Positions 6,337-13,738 of a stretch of DNA of 16,860 nt are shown piece by piece (the first letter of the stretch is position 1; every line of letters starts with the position of its first letter). The stretch comes from Clostridiaceae bacterium. GTDB lineage: Bacteria; Bacillota; Clostridia; Oscillospirales; Acutalibacteraceae. The notes below the pieces were generated by a model that did no database searches, was not told the DNA's origin, and was given only the letters and a program-made list of their open reading frames with translations. Position numbers and translations under genes: made by a program. Location: NCBI GenBank assembly GCA_904501705.1, contig CAJGCA010000034.1, positions 1 to 16,860 on the forward strand. The letters are read 5' to 3'.

Positions 6337-7663
6337 ACTTTAATTTCTTCGCATAACGCAGCAAGGATGCGCGTTCATTCGGCAGTTGATCGCTCATCAC
6401 CAGCTCCAGCAGTGTCTGCAGCGTATCTCCGAGTTGTTTATCAGCCGAATAGCCGATCGACATTAGATCGTCGCCGTTTATTGCCAGATCTCTAATCGAG
6501 AAGCACACGCCTTGATCAATGAGCTCGCGCAAGCGAGCAGCAATGCAATCCAACATTTGGATACGATCCAGTTTGTCCGGATGCTGTCCATAGACATCCG
6601 CCCGCTGGATTTCAACGAGGTCAAGTGCCCTCTCGGGCCCCATACGATTAAGAATCCGCTTGAGAGCATGGTCAATGGGGAATAGATCATCGTCGTGATG
6701 GATAATGAGCTTTTTTGTCGCATCGATCGTTGCGCGATCAAAATGCAGACGTGTTAAAGCTTGCTCGGCAATCGCAGCACTGACGGCGGCATGGCCTGTA
6801 AAGTGATCAATGCCGTTCTCGTCACGCGTGTAGCAGGCGGGTTTTCCACTGTCATGGAAGAGCATCGTCAGCCGAAGGATCGGTTTCGCTTCAACGGCTG
6901 CGATCGTTTCGACGATATGTTCGTAAACGGACAAGAAATGATAGGGGTTACTTTGTTCCAAGCCGATTGTAGGTGCAATCTCGGGGAGGATGACAGAAAA
7001 CACATCCGAGAATGTCAGCATAACGTCACGGACGTTTTCGCCGCAAAGCAATTTCACCAACTCAGACTGTACTCTCTCGGCGGCGATGCGCCGAAGCAAG
7101 GGAGCAAGCTTATGGATGGCTTTTGCCGTCATTTTCTCAATCGAGAAGCCAAACTGCGCGGAAAACCGCAACGCACGCAGAATACGCAAGGCATCCTCGG
7201 TAAAGCGTTTTTCGGGATCTCCGACGCAGACGATCTGACGGTTATCCAAATCTGCCAGACCGGAAAAATGATCGATGATACCGACTGTGGGGTGATAAGC
7301 CATGGCGTTGATCGTGAAATCACGCCGCTGAAGATCATCGCGCAAATTACGCGTAAACGAGACACTGTCGGGATGGCGGTTGTCGCTATACTCACCGTCG
7401 ACACGATAGGTGGTGATCTCCAGCGGTTTGTTCTCGACAAGCACCGTCACCGTGCCGTGCTGAATGCCCGTCGGAATAACGCGATGTACGGCAAATACCT
7501 CGATAATCTCCTCGGGCAACGCGTTCGTCGTGATATCCCAGTCATTCGGCTCGCATCCCATCAGCGTATCGCGCACGCAACCGCCGACAACATAGGCTTC
7601 ATGGCCGTTGTTATTCAGTTGTTGGAGCGCGTAAGCGACATGAGAGGGGAGTGTGATCGTCAT
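6335..7663 (-). CDS. cca: CCA tRNA nucleotidyltransferase with HD domain
   Basis: A class II nucleotidyltransferase (442 residues) that builds or repairs the 3' CCA end of tRNAs from CTP and ATP. The N-terminal head holds GGCVRDTLMG (27-36) and the metal-binding pair D41/D43 in DWDI. The RRDFTINAMA motif is at 113-122 and the neck signature EDALRILRALRF at 156-167. The C-terminal half carries an HD-type region (LFHDSGKP, 268-275, then HFTGH, 287-291), found in many bacterial CCA or PcnB-like enzymes and associated with phosphohydrolase activity in some. The usual HDIGKP has a serine here. The RRD motif favours CCA-adding activity over poly(A) polymerase, but a split CC-adding or A-adding role cannot be excluded from sequence alone. 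It is the second gene after pncB (14-nt gap), with a GAGGTA site about 7 nt before the ATG. Confidence 0.93.
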   Translation of the reverse strand: MTITLPSHVAYALQQLNNNGHEAYVVGGCVRDTLMGCEPNDWDITTNALPEEIIEVFAVHRVIPTGIQHGTVTVLVENKPLEITTYRVDGEYSDNRHPDSVSFTRNLRDDLQRRDFTINAMAYHPTVGIIDHFSGLADLDNRQIVCVGDPEKRFTEDALRILRALRFSAQFGFSIEKMTAKAIHKLAPLLRRIAAERVQSELVKLLCGENVRDVMLTFSDVFSVILPEIAPTIGLEQSNPYHFLSVYEHIVETIAAVEAKPILRLTMLFHDSGKPACYTRDENGIDHFTGHAAVSAAIAEQALTRLHFDRATIDATKKLIIHHDDDLFPIDHALKRILNRMGPERALDLVEIQRADVYGQHPDKLDRIQMLDCIAARLRELIDQGVCFSIRDLAINGDDLMSIGYSADKQLGDTLQTLLELVMSDQLPNERASLLRYAKKLK

Positions 7664-7677
7664 AACGGTACCTCACA

Positions 7678-9141
7678 TTACATTTTGTGTCCGTGCTGGA
7701 GCAGCAGTCGCTGTTTTTCATCCCACAGCTTCTGCGATAGGTCGACATAGTATCGATGGGGATTTTCAAAGCGCAGAACCTCATCCCAGATGGTCTCCAT
7801 CTGCTCCTTACAATACGTGCGGATCTCCTCGACAGAGGGGGATTCATAAACGCTTTTACCATCTTCAAACAACTGCACCTGCAGCGGCACCGCGCGGAAA
7901 TCGGTCAGCGTCTTACGCTTCCAGATGTGTTCGGGGTCGAAGATCTCGTACGGCTTGGTGTCGTCAATGATCTCATCGTGCATCGTAAGCACGTCCGCGA
8001 TCGCCTTGTTGTTCTCGCGGTCATACAGACGCCACAGCTTTTTAAAGCCGGGGTTGGTGATCTTAGCAATGTTTTCGCTGACCTTGATCTTCGGGATGAT
8101 CTCGCCGTCCTGCTCGACAGCAACGAGCTTATACACGCCGCCGAACACAGGGGCGCTGGACGCGGTGATCATGCGCTCGCCAACACCAAAGTTGTCGACG
8201 CATGCGCCTTGGCGGATCATATCTTGGATAATGTATTCATCCAATGAGTTGGAGGCGGTGATCTTACAGTCGGGGAATCCCGCCTCATCGAGCATTTTGC
8301 GGGCTTTCTTGCTTAAATAGGTGATATCGCCCGAGTCAATGCGGATGCCGCGGGGACGGTGCCCGTTCGGCACAAGCACCTCGTTAAACACGCGAATGGC
8401 GTTCGGGATGCCCGATTTCAGTACGTTGTAGGTGTCGACAAGCAGCGTGCAGGAATCGGGATAGGTCGTTGCATACGCCTTGAACGCCTCGTATTCCGAG
8501 TCGAACAGCTGCACCCAGCTGTGCGCCATCGTGCCGAGCGCGGGGATGCCGAATTCGCGGTCAACGATGGTGCAGGCAGTGCCGGAACAGCCCGCGATAT
8601 AGGATGCGCGTGCGCCGTAGATTGCGCCGTCGCAGCCCTGCGCGCGCCGAGAGCCGAACTCCATCACGGGACGCCCTTGCGCCGCACGCACGATGCGGCT
8701 GGATTTGGTGGCGATGAGAGACTGATGGTTGACCAGCACGAGGATCATCGTCTCAATAAACTGCGCCTGCATGGCAGGACCGCGCACGGTGACGATCGGC
8801 TCGTGCGGGAAGATCGGGGTGCCCTCGGGCACAGCCCACACGTCACAGGTGAATTTGAAGTTACGCAGATACTCGAGGAACTGCTCGTTGAACAGCTTCT
8901 TCTCGCGCAAATACGCAATATCGTCATCCGTGAATGTCAGATCCTTGATATAGCGGATAACTTGCTCAATACCGGCCATAATCGCTAATCCGCCGCCGTC
9001 GGGAATGGTGCGGAAGAACATATCAAAATAGACGATCCGCTCGCCGTTTCCGGTGCAGAAAAAACCGTTAGCCATCGTGATCTCATAGAAATCCGTCAGC
9101 ATCGTGAGGTTATTTTTTGACAGTAGATTGGTGTTATCCAT
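7678..9141 (-). CDS. pncB: Nicotinate phosphoribosyltransferase
   Basis: Converts nicotinate and PRPP (with ATP) to nicotinate mononucleotide, the salvage entry to NAD. Length is 487 residues, normal for the Gram-positive/eukaryotic-like branch. Visible family blocks are MLTDFYEITMANG (14-26), EFGSRRAQG (161-169), GTMAHSWVQLF (203-213) with the conserved histidine at 207, LLVDTYNVLKSG (233-244), and a PRGIRIDSGDI phosphate-binding segment around 263-273. The start ATG is preceded by AAAGGAA, and the promoter at 9182-9210 fits a leader of about 34 nt, leaving no room for a riboswitch. It is first in a two-gene operon with cca. Nicotinamide phosphoribosyltransferase is a relative but does not fit these motifs. 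Confidence 0.95.
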   Translation of the reverse strand: MDNTNLLSKNNLTMLTDFYEITMANGFFCTGNGERIVYFDMFFRTIPDGGGLAIMAGIEQVIRYIKDLTFTDDDIAYLREKKLFNEQFLEYLRNFKFTCDVWAVPEGTPIFPHEPIVTVRGPAMQAQFIETMILVLVNHQSLIATKSSRIVRAAQGRPVMEFGSRRAQGCDGAIYGARASYIAGCSGTACTIVDREFGIPALGTMAHSWVQLFDSEYEAFKAYATTYPDSCTLLVDTYNVLKSGIPNAIRVFNEVLVPNGHRPRGIRIDSGDITYLSKKARKMLDEAGFPDCKITASNSLDEYIIQDMIRQGACVDNFGVGERMITASSAPVFGGVYKLVAVEQDGEIIPKIKVSENIAKITNPGFKKLWRLYDRENNKAIADVLTMHDEIIDDTKPYEIFDPEHIWKRKTLTDFRAVPLQVQLFEDGKSVYESPSVEEIRTYCKEQMETIWDEVLRFENPHRYYVDLSQKLWDEKQRLLLQHGHKM

Positions 9142-9181
9142 TGATTTTATTCCTTTCGTGTCAAAAGCGTCATTTTTTGAA

Positions 9182-9210
9182 ATTATAGCACCTTTTTGCT
9201 CGTTCGTCTA
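9182..9210 (-). promoter_or_regulatory. Promoter of pncB-cca
   Basis: On the minus strand a perfect -10 box TATAAT (9182-9187) carries an extended TG element one base upstream. A 17-bp spacer separates it from a -35 box TAGACG (9205-9210, four of six matches). Transcription should start near 9175. It begins just past the T-tract of the galU terminator. Confidence 0.6.
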
Positions 9211-9222
9211 CCGTTTTTATAC

Positions 9223-9264
9223 AAAAAAACATCCCGAACACCGCATTTAGTCGTGTTCGGGATG
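9223..9264 (-). terminator. Rho-independent terminator of galU
   Basis: A perfect 12-bp stem (9253-9264 with 9230-9241) with an 11-nt loop, followed on the minus strand by seven T (complement of 9223-9229). It starts 6 nt after the galU stop codon. It is also flanked by an A-rich side suited only to minus-strand termination, and it insulates the pncB promoter. Confidence 0.93.
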
Positions 9265-9269
9265 CATTG

Positions 9270-10142
9270 TTACAGAGTTTTGACCAATTCCTTCAGATAT
9301 GCCGCAAAATCCTCACGCATATCCGCGCGAATGAGGGCAACCTCGCAGTTTGCCTGCAGGATGCCGAGCTTATTGCCCATATCGTAGCGCTTGCCGATAA
9401 AATCAACGCCCATCATATTACCATTCTTCGCCTGAATGCACATCGCATCGGTAAGCTGGATCTCACCACCGGCGCCGGGCTTTGTCTCGGCAAGAATGTC
9501 GAAAATATCCGGTGTCAGCACACATCTGCCGAGAATTGAGTAGAGCGACATTACTTTGTCGGGAGATGGTTTTTCAATCATGTCCGAGACATCGTATACA
9601 TTATCTCGCACAGGGGAGACAGCCAGCGAGCAATATCGCAGGATCTGCTCAGATGTAACCTCTTTGATGCCAACGACTGATTTGCCAAACTCTTCGTAAA
9701 TGCGGCATAGCTGACCGCAAACAGGATCGTCACCGATGATGACGTCATCGCCATACAACACAGCAAATGGTTCATTGCCGACAAAGGCCTTCGCACACGC
9801 AATGGCATGGCCGAGCCCCTTTGTCTCTTTTTGACGGATAAACTGGATGTTCGCCATATTGGAGAGTTTGAGCACCTCTTCGAGCATATCCGTTTTTCCG
9901 CTTTCTTCAAGACGCTGCTCAAGCTCGATGCTGTGATCGAAATGATCCTCGATCACGCCTTTTCCGCGGTTGGTGATGATGAGAATGTCCTCAATGCCTG
10001 CCGCTACTGCCTCTTCAACAATATACTGGATCGCAGGCTTGTCAACGATAGGGAGCATTTCTTTGGGCATTGATTTCGTCGCAGGTAGCACACGCGTACC
10101 GAGCCCTGCCGCAGGGATAACGGCCTTTCTCACTTTTGCCAT
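9270..10142 (-). CDS. galU: UTP-glucose-1-phosphate uridylyltransferase
   Basis: Makes UDP-glucose from UTP and glucose 1-phosphate, the precursor of envelope glycans, glycolipids and galactose metabolism. The 290-residue protein is typical of bacterial GalU/GtaB. The nucleotide-binding signature GLGTRVLPATKSMPKEMLP spans 13-31. Other blocks are QKETKGLGHAI (104-113), YGDD (130-133, metal and sugar-phosphate binding), IEKP (189-192) and GGEIQLTDA (225-233). RmlA-like glucose-1-phosphate thymidylyltransferases are related but differ in these motifs. The ATG has a GGAGG site about 7 nt upstream. The gene follows the zinc-finger membrane protein gene with a 12-nt gap, so the two are very likely cotranscribed, and it ends at a strong terminator. 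The paralogue context (several galU-like genes per genome) cannot be judged here. Confidence 0.95.
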   Translation of the reverse strand: MAKVRKAVIPAAGLGTRVLPATKSMPKEMLPIVDKPAIQYIVEEAVAAGIEDILIITNRGKGVIEDHFDHSIELEQRLEESGKTDMLEEVLKLSNMANIQFIRQKETKGLGHAIACAKAFVGNEPFAVLYGDDVIIGDDPVCGQLCRIYEEFGKSVVGIKEVTSEQILRYCSLAVSPVRDNVYDVSDMIEKPSPDKVMSLYSILGRCVLTPDIFDILAETKPGAGGEIQLTDAMCIQAKNGNMMGVDFIGKRYDMGNKLGILQANCEVALIRADMREDFAAYLKELVKTL

Positions 10143-10154
10143 ACTGATCCTCCG

Positions 10155-11153
10155 TTAAATGAATATAATCAAAATCTGCGTGATAAAATATTGTGCAATA
10201 TAACCGATAACCATTACTGCGATGGAAACACCACCGATTGAAGAAAGCTCACCCGCCGTGAGGTCCGGTGTCTTTTGCCGAACGTGCGTAATAACTCTGC
10301 CGCAGTGATCACGATAAAGTCGATTGCCAAACAGCGCTAAAACGATTGAAACCACGAGCATTATAACAGAAAGCAAGGAGATTGACAAGAGAAAATACGT
10401 ACTCGACGGTTTCGAGATGACGGATTCAATGAGTGAGAACAGCTCTGTACTCGACATTTCATCGGTTACGACCAGCCCAAGGTTTTTGTATGCAATCTCC
10501 GTTACCGCCGTCTGCAGGAGCTCAAGAATCATCACGATAGCGCCCAGGCCGTACATCTTTCGGTAGAGTAGCCAAAGTGGCCCGAAGAAAAATGCCGCCC
10601 AGTTCCAGGAAGCACTGCTACCGTTACGCGCTATTCGCCGAAAACGCGGTAGATAATACTCCGACTTTGCGCCAACAAACGCAGCTAAATCCTCGGCCTT
10701 TATACCATCAATAACCTCGTTCGGAGCAACCGTTTGAGATTTCTTGTCAGGGTTGTGGAATGGCTGATACTCATTGAATGTCGGCTGTGGATCGCTTTGC
10801 CATGTGGTATCACTCTTAAGAGAGGTGCCGCAGTGCTTGCAAAATTCCGAAAACTCTGGATTTGATGTATGGCACTGCGCACATATTTGATGCGCAGAGT
10901 TCTCATTGGCTGTTACTCGGTCGGTCGGTTCGCCTTGAGGAGAGTTCTGCGTTGTTGACGCACGATCGCGCCGCCACTGCTCGGGCGTGTCGTGTAGATG
11001 GTGCAAGTGGCAATGCCATTCCTTTGCCCAACATTCTCTGTGATGGGGAAGGCCGCAATGCGGGCATGCAACAACATCATCTTTTTCGGTGAATAGCTGC
11101 TGACAAACAGGGCAGCTGTATCCTTCGTAAAAGTACAATTGTCTCAACTCCAT
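10155..11153 (-). CDS. RING-like/zinc-ribbon protein with DUF2628 membrane domain
   Basis: A 332-residue protein of unknown function. The N-terminus (C14, C17, C30, C33, H37/H38, C41) matches the bacterial RING-finger family 1 pattern (CPVC...DDVVACPHCGLPHHRECW). A second zinc ribbon follows at C91, C94, C105 and C108. A polar linker runs to about 150. Residues about 155-285 look like DUF2628, with the hallmark WNWAAFFFGPLWLLYRKMY at 183-201. Hydrophobic segments lie near 184-220, 254-276 and 308-331, so the zinc modules probably face the cytoplasm while the rest is in the membrane. The start is uncertain. The ATG at 11153 has no ribosome site and would be almost leaderless from the promoter at 11163-11191; a TTG at 11138 (codon 6) has GGAG 9 nt upstream. 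It is first in an operon with galU. No substrate or ligase activity should be assumed from the RING-like label. Confidence 0.8.
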   Translation of the reverse strand: MELRQLYFYEGYSCPVCQQLFTEKDDVVACPHCGLPHHRECWAKEWHCHLHHLHDTPEQWRRDRASTTQNSPQGEPTDRVTANENSAHQICAQCHTSNPEFSEFCKHCGTSLKSDTTWQSDPQPTFNEYQPFHNPDKKSQTVAPNEVIDGIKAEDLAAFVGAKSEYYLPRFRRIARNGSSASWNWAAFFFGPLWLLYRKMYGLGAIVMILELLQTAVTEIAYKNLGLVVTDEMSSTELFSLIESVISKPSSTYFLLSISLLSVIMLVVSIVLALFGNRLYRDHCGRVITHVRQKTPDLTAGELSSIGGVSIAVMVIGYIAQYFITQILIIFI

Positions 11154-11162
11154 TCTATGACT

Positions 11163-11191
11163 ATTATAGCTTGCTTTGTTGATTGTCGCAA
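11163..11191 (-). promoter_or_regulatory. Promoter of the zinc-finger gene and galU
   Basis: On the minus strand TTGCGA (11186-11191) and a perfect TATAAT (11163-11168) are exactly 17 bp apart. The predicted start of transcription, about 11156, is only 3-4 nt before the ATG at 11153. Confidence 0.6.
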
Positions 11192-11202
11192 CATAAATAC
11201 GG

Positions 11203-11220
11203 GAAATTTATAAAAATTTC
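11203..11220. repeat. AT-rich inverted repeat between divergent promoters
   Basis: GAAATTT and AAATTTC, 7-bp perfect arms around a 4-nt centre, form an 18-nt palindrome. It lies 12 bp upstream of the -35 box of the zinc-finger gene and about 43 bp upstream of the murD -35 box. It could be a regulator operator or simply AT-rich promoter-upstream DNA. Confidence 0.4.
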
Positions 11221-11262
11221 ATATTTATTTGCAGTTTTCAGTCATAAAACGCCCGCCACATC

Positions 11263-11290
11263 TTGATATTTTTTTGTAAAAAAGTATAAT
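11263..11290 (+). promoter_or_regulatory. Promoter of the murD operon
   Basis: TTGATA (11263-11268) and a perfect TATAAT (11285-11290) are 16 bp apart, with a T/A-rich spacer. Transcription would start near 11297, giving a leader of about 22 nt with AAAGGG before the ATG at 11319. Confidence 0.6.
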
Positions 11291-11318
11291 ATAATAAATA
11301 GTTTTTTAAAGGGTGATT

Positions 11319-12719
11319 ATGTTGAGTAAGGCACGAGATTTTTTTGAATCAATTGCGGATAAACGCGTGATGATTTGCGGTATCGGCAACAATAACATCC
11401 CTGTTATTTATACATTCCTCAAATACGGTGCGAAGGTTACCGCTTGCGATAAACGCACATCTGCCGAGCTCGGCAATGTTGCCGATGAGCTTCGTGCGGC
11501 GGGTGCACAGTTGCACCTCGGAGAAAACTATCTCGATGACCTTGATGCTGACCTTGTTCTTCGCACTCCCGGTATGAAGCCCTATTTACTGCAATTTGAG
11601 CAGGCTCGCGCACGCGGTATCACTGTTACTTCTGAGATGGAATTATTCTTTGAGTTGTGCGAGGCGCCGATCTATGCCGTGACAGGCTCCGATGGCAAGA
11701 CTACGACCACAACGATCGTCGCAGGACTATTGGATTCAGCGGGCATCAAAACCTTTGTTGGAGGAAATATTGGCCGTGCGTTGCTCCCATATGTTGAAGA
11801 GATCCGGCCTGAGGATGCGGCGGTTGTTGAACTCTCCAGCTTTCAGTTGACCAATATGACGAAATCTCCGCAAGTCGCCATTGTCACCAATGTCGCGCCT
11901 AATCATCTGGACTGGCACACGGATATGCAGGAGTATATCGACGCTAAACGCAATCTTGTATCGCATCAGCGCAGCGAGGACCGCGCTGTTCTTAATCTGG
12001 ATAACGATGTCACCAATCGTTTTTCGGATTTTACGCTCGGCGATGTATGGCGCTTTTCACGCAGGAACTCCGTCAATAAAGGGTGTTGGCTGAATGATCG
12101 CCGTCAAATCGTCATCTCTGACGGCGTGAGCGACCGGATCGTTATGAATGCAGACGATATTCGTATTCCCGGTGAGCACAATATTGAGAATTATATGGCG
12201 GCAATATCCGCTGTTTGGGGAACTGTCAGCGTCGATGATATCGTCCGCTTCGCCCGTTCCTTCGGCGGCGTTGAACATCGAAGCGAGCTTGTACGTGAGC
12301 TTGATGGCGTTCGTTGGTATAACGATTCGATCGGCTCCAGTCCTTCGCGCACGATTGCCGGACTGAAAGCGTTTAAACAAAAAGTGATCCTTATTGCCGG
12401 CGGTTATGATAAACACATTCCGTATGAACCGATCGGCCCTGCTGCTGCTGAAAAGGTTAAAGCCGCGATTTTGATGGGCGCCACCGCCGATGCCATCGAG
12501 GCTGCTATCCGTGCGTGCAGCGATCTACCTATCATCCGTGTCAGCAACATGGAGGAGGCAGTAAGCGCGGCGAATGCGTTAGCTAAAGACGGCGATATCG
12601 TGTTTATGTCGCCGGCCAGTGCCAGTTTTGATATGTACAAAAACTTTGAAGTGCGCGGAAATCATTTTAAGTCATTGGTGAAGGCGTTGCCGAAAAAAAT
12701 AAAGGAGACAGAAGAATGA
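11319..12719 (+). CDS. murD: UDP-N-acetylmuramoylalanine-D-glutamate ligase
   Basis: Adds D-glutamate to UDP-MurNAc-L-alanine in the cytoplasmic stage of peptidoglycan synthesis, using ATP. The start chosen is the ATG at 11319 (466 residues), with AAAGGG 5 nt upstream; a GTG two codons earlier would lie inside that site. The N-terminal Rossmann domain (GIGNNNIP, 21-28) binds the UDP substrate. The Mur ligase P-loop VTGSDGKTTT is at 121-130, with GSDGK in place of the commoner GTNGK. ELSSFQL (171-177), NHLDWH (195-200), the probable carbamylated lysine K210, YNDSIGSSP (334-342) and the C-terminal SPASASFD (431-438) complete the MurD signature. It is not beside mraY, ftsW or murG as in a dcw cluster; instead it heads an operon with two M42 peptidases. 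Its stop overlaps the next start (ATGA), indicating translational coupling. Confidence 0.94.
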   Translation: MLSKARDFFESIADKRVMICGIGNNNIPVIYTFLKYGAKVTACDKRTSAELGNVADELRAAGAQLHLGENYLDDLDADLVLRTPGMKPYLLQFEQARARGITVTSEMELFFELCEAPIYAVTGSDGKTTTTTIVAGLLDSAGIKTFVGGNIGRALLPYVEEIRPEDAAVVELSSFQLTNMTKSPQVAIVTNVAPNHLDWHTDMQEYIDAKRNLVSHQRSEDRAVLNLDNDVTNRFSDFTLGDVWRFSRRNSVNKGCWLNDRRQIVISDGVSDRIVMNADDIRIPGEHNIENYMAAISAVWGTVSVDDIVRFARSFGGVEHRSELVRELDGVRWYNDSIGSSPSRTIAGLKAFKQKVILIAGGYDKHIPYEPIGPAAAEKVKAAILMGATADAIEAAIRACSDLPIIRVSNMEEAVSAANALAKDGDIVFMSPASASFDMYKNFEVRGNHFKSLVKALPKKIKETEE

Positions 12720-13738
12720 CAATGATTGAGGATCTAAGCCGATTATGCTGCGCCGCAGGCTGCGCGGGGCAAGGCGAGATCGTCGAAACAGCGATGGAAT
12801 TACTACGACCTTATGTCGATGAGATCGAACAGGATGCGATAGGGAATATCCTCGCTTTTCGCCGTGCGGATACACACGATGCCCCCACGGTAATGCTCGA
12901 AGCTCATCTAGATGAAATCGGCTTCATGGTTACCCATATCGACGATCGTGGTTTTATCTTTGTTGCGCCCTCAGGCGGCATCGATAAGCGCGTCCTGGCT
13001 GCTCAGAAAGTAATTATCTACGGCAAACAGCCTTGCTATGGGGTATTCTCATCTGTTCCGCCACATCTATCAGGCAATGGAGATAAGCTGCCGGATCTGA
13101 CCGATATGGCGATTGACGCCGGTTTAGGGGCCGAGACTGCCCGAGAACTGATCCCGCTTGGCTCCCGCGTCGGCTTCGCGCCGAATTTTACTAAGCTCAA
13201 CCAAACGGTTGTTTCCTCTAAAAGTCTGGATAACCGAAGCGGAATGGCAGCTATTCTGCACTGCCTGTGTAAATTAAAGGATCGCCGTGTGAATGTGGCG
13301 ATCGCCTTTTGTGTACAGGAAGAGCTAGGATGTCGCGGCGCTGCTGTGGCAGCCAGACAGATTTGCCCGGATGCCGCCATTGTAACCGATGTTTCGTTCG
13401 CGCTAACCAATGATGCCGACTCTCGACACTGTGGCGAGTTACGCAAGGGCGTTATGATCGGCATTTCGCCTGTTCTTGATGATGAAATGCGCCTCGAGCT
13501 ATGTGATTTAGCAGCAAAATGCCATATCCCGCACCAGCTTGAAGTGATGACGAATGCGACAGGGACCAACGCCGACAACATCAGTAACGCTTGCTGCGGT
13601 ATTAAAACGGCTCTTTTATCCATTCCGCTTCGTTATATGCATACACCTGTCGAAACGATTGACATTTCTGACGTTGCCGCTGCCGGTGACCTGATGGCGT
13701 CATGGATTGAGATGAAAGGGGCGCAGAAGGATGAATAA
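12716..13738 (+). CDS. M42-family metallo-aminopeptidase (first paralogue)
   Basis: A 340-residue zinc (or cobalt) aminopeptidase-like protein of the M42 family, whose members (PepA, FrvX, TET peptidases) trim peptides in the cytoplasm and often form large oligomers. Metal and catalytic residues are all present: H64 and D66 in AHLDEIG, the bridging D172 in SLDNRSG, the E202-E203 pair in VQEELGCRGA, D225, and H309 in RYMHTP. The PPHLSG loop (115-120) is also family-like. The start at 12716 overlaps the murD stop by 4 nt and has AAAGGAG 8 nt upstream, better spaced than the ATG at 12722. The next gene is a diverged paralogue whose start overlaps this stop by 8 nt. Some M42 members are labelled cellulase or endoglucanase by old annotation; that is not supported here. 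Peptide specificity cannot be read from the sequence. Confidence 0.9.
   Translation: MTMIEDLSRLCCAAGCAGQGEIVETAMELLRPYVDEIEQDAIGNILAFRRADTHDAPTVMLEAHLDEIGFMVTHIDDRGFIFVAPSGGIDKRVLAAQKVIIYGKQPCYGVFSSVPPHLSGNGDKLPDLTDMAIDAGLGAETARELIPLGSRVGFAPNFTKLNQTVVSSKSLDNRSGMAAILHCLCKLKDRRVNVAIAFCVQEELGCRGAAVAARQICPDAAIVTDVSFALTNDADSRHCGELRKGVMIGISPVLDDEMRLELCDLAAKCHIPHQLEVMTNATGTNADNISNACCGIKTALLSIPLRYMHTPVETIDISDVAAAGDLMASWIEMKGAQKDE

Noticed and set aside
6761..7750. A 329-codon open frame on the plus strand opposite cca
   Set aside because: It lies entirely antisense to a clearly recognised gene, has no family motif and no ribosome site that stands out; it is a by-product of codon bias.
8359..8988. 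A 209-codon open frame opposite pncB
   Set aside because: It is antisense to conserved pncB motifs, and its translation looks like low-meaning histidine/arginine-rich sequence.
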